Assembly (NCBI GenBank): GCA_003220935.1
Contig: QHTT01000062.1
Location: 1 to 41,798 of the forward strand
Direction: 5' to 3'
Length of the DNA stretch: 41,798 nt
Source of the DNA: Gemmatimonadota bacterium
GTDB taxonomy: Bacteria > Gemmatimonadota > Gemmatimonadetes > Gemmatimonadales > GWC2-71-9
Made by a program: the position numbers and the translations under genes. This document shows positions 41,304 to 41,798 of this stretch, in pieces; position 1 is the stretch's first letter; the number at the start of each line of letters is the position of its first letter. The notes under the pieces are model-generated. The model worked only from the letters and a program-made list of their open reading frames with translations, was not told the origin of the DNA and ran no database searches.

Positions 41304-41378
41304 ATGAAGTGGACGAAGCCCGAATTCGAGGTCGTCGAGCTGGGGATGGAAGTCGGCGCGTACGCCGGTACCGCCTGA
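41304..41378 (+). CDS. pqqA: PqqA, precursor peptide of PQQ
   Basis: A 24-residue peptide, MKWTKPEFEVVELG followed by MEVGAYAGTA. It has the MKW-P start and the G-M-E-V-x-x-Y core of PqqA; Glu16 and Tyr20, spaced E-x3-Y, are the residues cross-linked by PqqE and kept in the final cofactor. GGAGGAGGAG lies just upstream of ATG, a very strong ribosome site as expected for a peptide needed in excess. It is followed by an attenuator-like hairpin and pqqB, and preceded by a sigma-54 promoter. Confidence 0.92.
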   Translation: MKWTKPEFEVVELGMEVGAYAGTA

Positions 41379-41399
41379 ACCAAGTTGGGACAGATGAAC

Positions 41400-41430
41400 G
41401 AGGGGCCGGGTGGTGAACCCGGCCTCTTTA
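41400..41430 (+). terminator. Attenuator-like hairpin between pqqA and pqqB
   Basis: GGCCGGGT and ACCCGGCC form a perfect stem around GGTGA, extended by weaker pairs to about 12 bp, and are followed by TCTTTACTTTCC. The stem and T-rich tail fit a partial terminator, which would let pqqA RNA exceed pqqB RNA, as described in other PQQ producers. Confidence 0.6.
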
Positions 41431-41443
41431 CTTTCCTAGAGCT

Positions 41444-41798
41444 ATGCGCGTCATCATCCTCGGCTCTGCGGCAGGTGGCGGGTTGCCGCAATGGAACTGC
41501 GGCTGTCGCAACTGCCAGGAGGCGCGTCTCAGCGGCACCGGTCGCACGCAATCTTCCGTCGCCGTCAGCGCCGACGGCGCGCGCTGGGTGCTGCTGAACG
41601 CGTCGCCCGACCTCCGGGTCCAGGTGGCGTCGCGTCCCGAGCTCTGGCCGCGCGGCGCGCGCGGCACGCCGATCAGCGCCGCCGTCTGCACGGACGGCGA
41701 GCTCGACCACACCCTGGGCTTGCTGCTGCTGCGCGAGGCGACGACGAAGCTCGCCGTGTACGCGCCCCCCGGAGTAGCGGGGCTGCTCGATCGCGAGT
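41444..41798 (+). CDS. pqqB: PqqB, metallo-beta-lactamase-fold PQQ biosynthesis protein, 5' part
   Basis: The first 118 residues of PqqB, cut by the window end. MRVIILGSAAGGGLPQWNCGCRNCQ carries the hallmark SAAGGG-PQWNC start and the CxCxxC zinc site; TQSSVAVSADG, WVLLNASPDLRVQV and CTDGELDHTLGLLLLRE follow the known family alignment closely. PqqB acts in the cytoplasm on the cross-linked peptide product of PqqE, hydroxylating the tyrosine part, before PqqC finishes the cofactor. The remaining pqqC, pqqD and pqqE genes presumably lie to the right. Confidence 0.95.
   Translation, partial: MRVIILGSAAGGGLPQWNCGCRNCQEARLSGTGRTQSSVAVSADGARWVLLNASPDLRVQVASRPELWPRGARGTPISAAVCTDGELDHTLGLLLLREATTKLAVYAPPGVAGLLDRE

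Noticed and set aside
1-41798. tRNA or rRNA genes
   Set aside because: No cloverleaf or conserved rRNA segment was noticed by eye in the intergenic regions; tRNAscan-SE or Infernal would be needed to exclude them firmly.

Overview
The window is a GC-rich bacterial chromosome segment with densely packed genes, many joined by ATGA or TGATG stop/start overlaps. The gene content (a DUF5916 outer-membrane protein, a peptide-type ABC transporter, minor pseudopilins, sigma-54 regulators, PQQ genes) and several families of dispersed palindromic repeats would fit a Gemmatimonadota-like or related soil bacterium. That assignment is an inference from style and content; there is no rRNA or other marker gene here.

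Layout. 1-1.8 kb: the start of a membrane PAS sensor (minus strand), frameshifted by a 47-bp tandem duplication, diverging from a glucose-6-phosphate isomerase gene. 1.8-4.8 kb: a DUF5916 protein with a broken 5' end, and remnants of a glycosyltransferase and of a secreted protein, which look like deletion scars at the tail of the next operon. 4.8-15.2 kb: a coupled minus-strand operon of a GH2-type/GT2 fusion, an ABC exporter fused to an APH-like kinase, an ATP-grasp ligase, a ChbG/YdjC-type deacetylase, a CgeB-like glycosyltransferase and a second such glycosyltransferase fused to another APH-like kinase. It is preceded by a strong sigma-54 promoter match. I find no named system with this composition, and it is the best candidate for an undescribed pathway, probably making and exporting a modified saccharide.

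15.5-18.4 kb: four minor pseudopilin genes (FimT/GspH-, PilV-, PilW- and PilX-like), again behind a sigma-54 type promoter. 18.7-21.3 kb: a beta-propeller/phosphoesterase protein and a small membrane protein. 21.4-31.9 kb: a glycan-use neighbourhood with a GH38 alpha-mannosidase, an alpha/beta hydrolase, two peptide/saccharide ABC permeases, a family 5 solute-binding protein, a GHMP sugar kinase and a heparinase II/III-type protein. 32-34 kb: TrmJ and a class III aminotransferase. 34-38 kb: repeats, a frameshifted HTH gene, a frameshifted lipoprotein gene and two related secreted proteins of unknown function.

38.2-41.8 kb: a histidine kinase and NtrC-type response regulator, then an intergenic region holding palindromes and a sigma-54 promoter, then pqqA, an attenuator-like hairpin and pqqB (cut by the window end). 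The simplest reading is that this two-component pair controls PQQ synthesis.

Two themes cross the window. Three operons have sigma-54 type promoters, each with an upstream palindrome. Palindromic or arm-repeat elements of several families lie between genes and also in frame inside pgi, the GH38 gene and the heparinase gene, and one supplies the C-terminus of the aminotransferase. Several genes carry small frameshifts; without reads I cannot tell real decay from assembly error.
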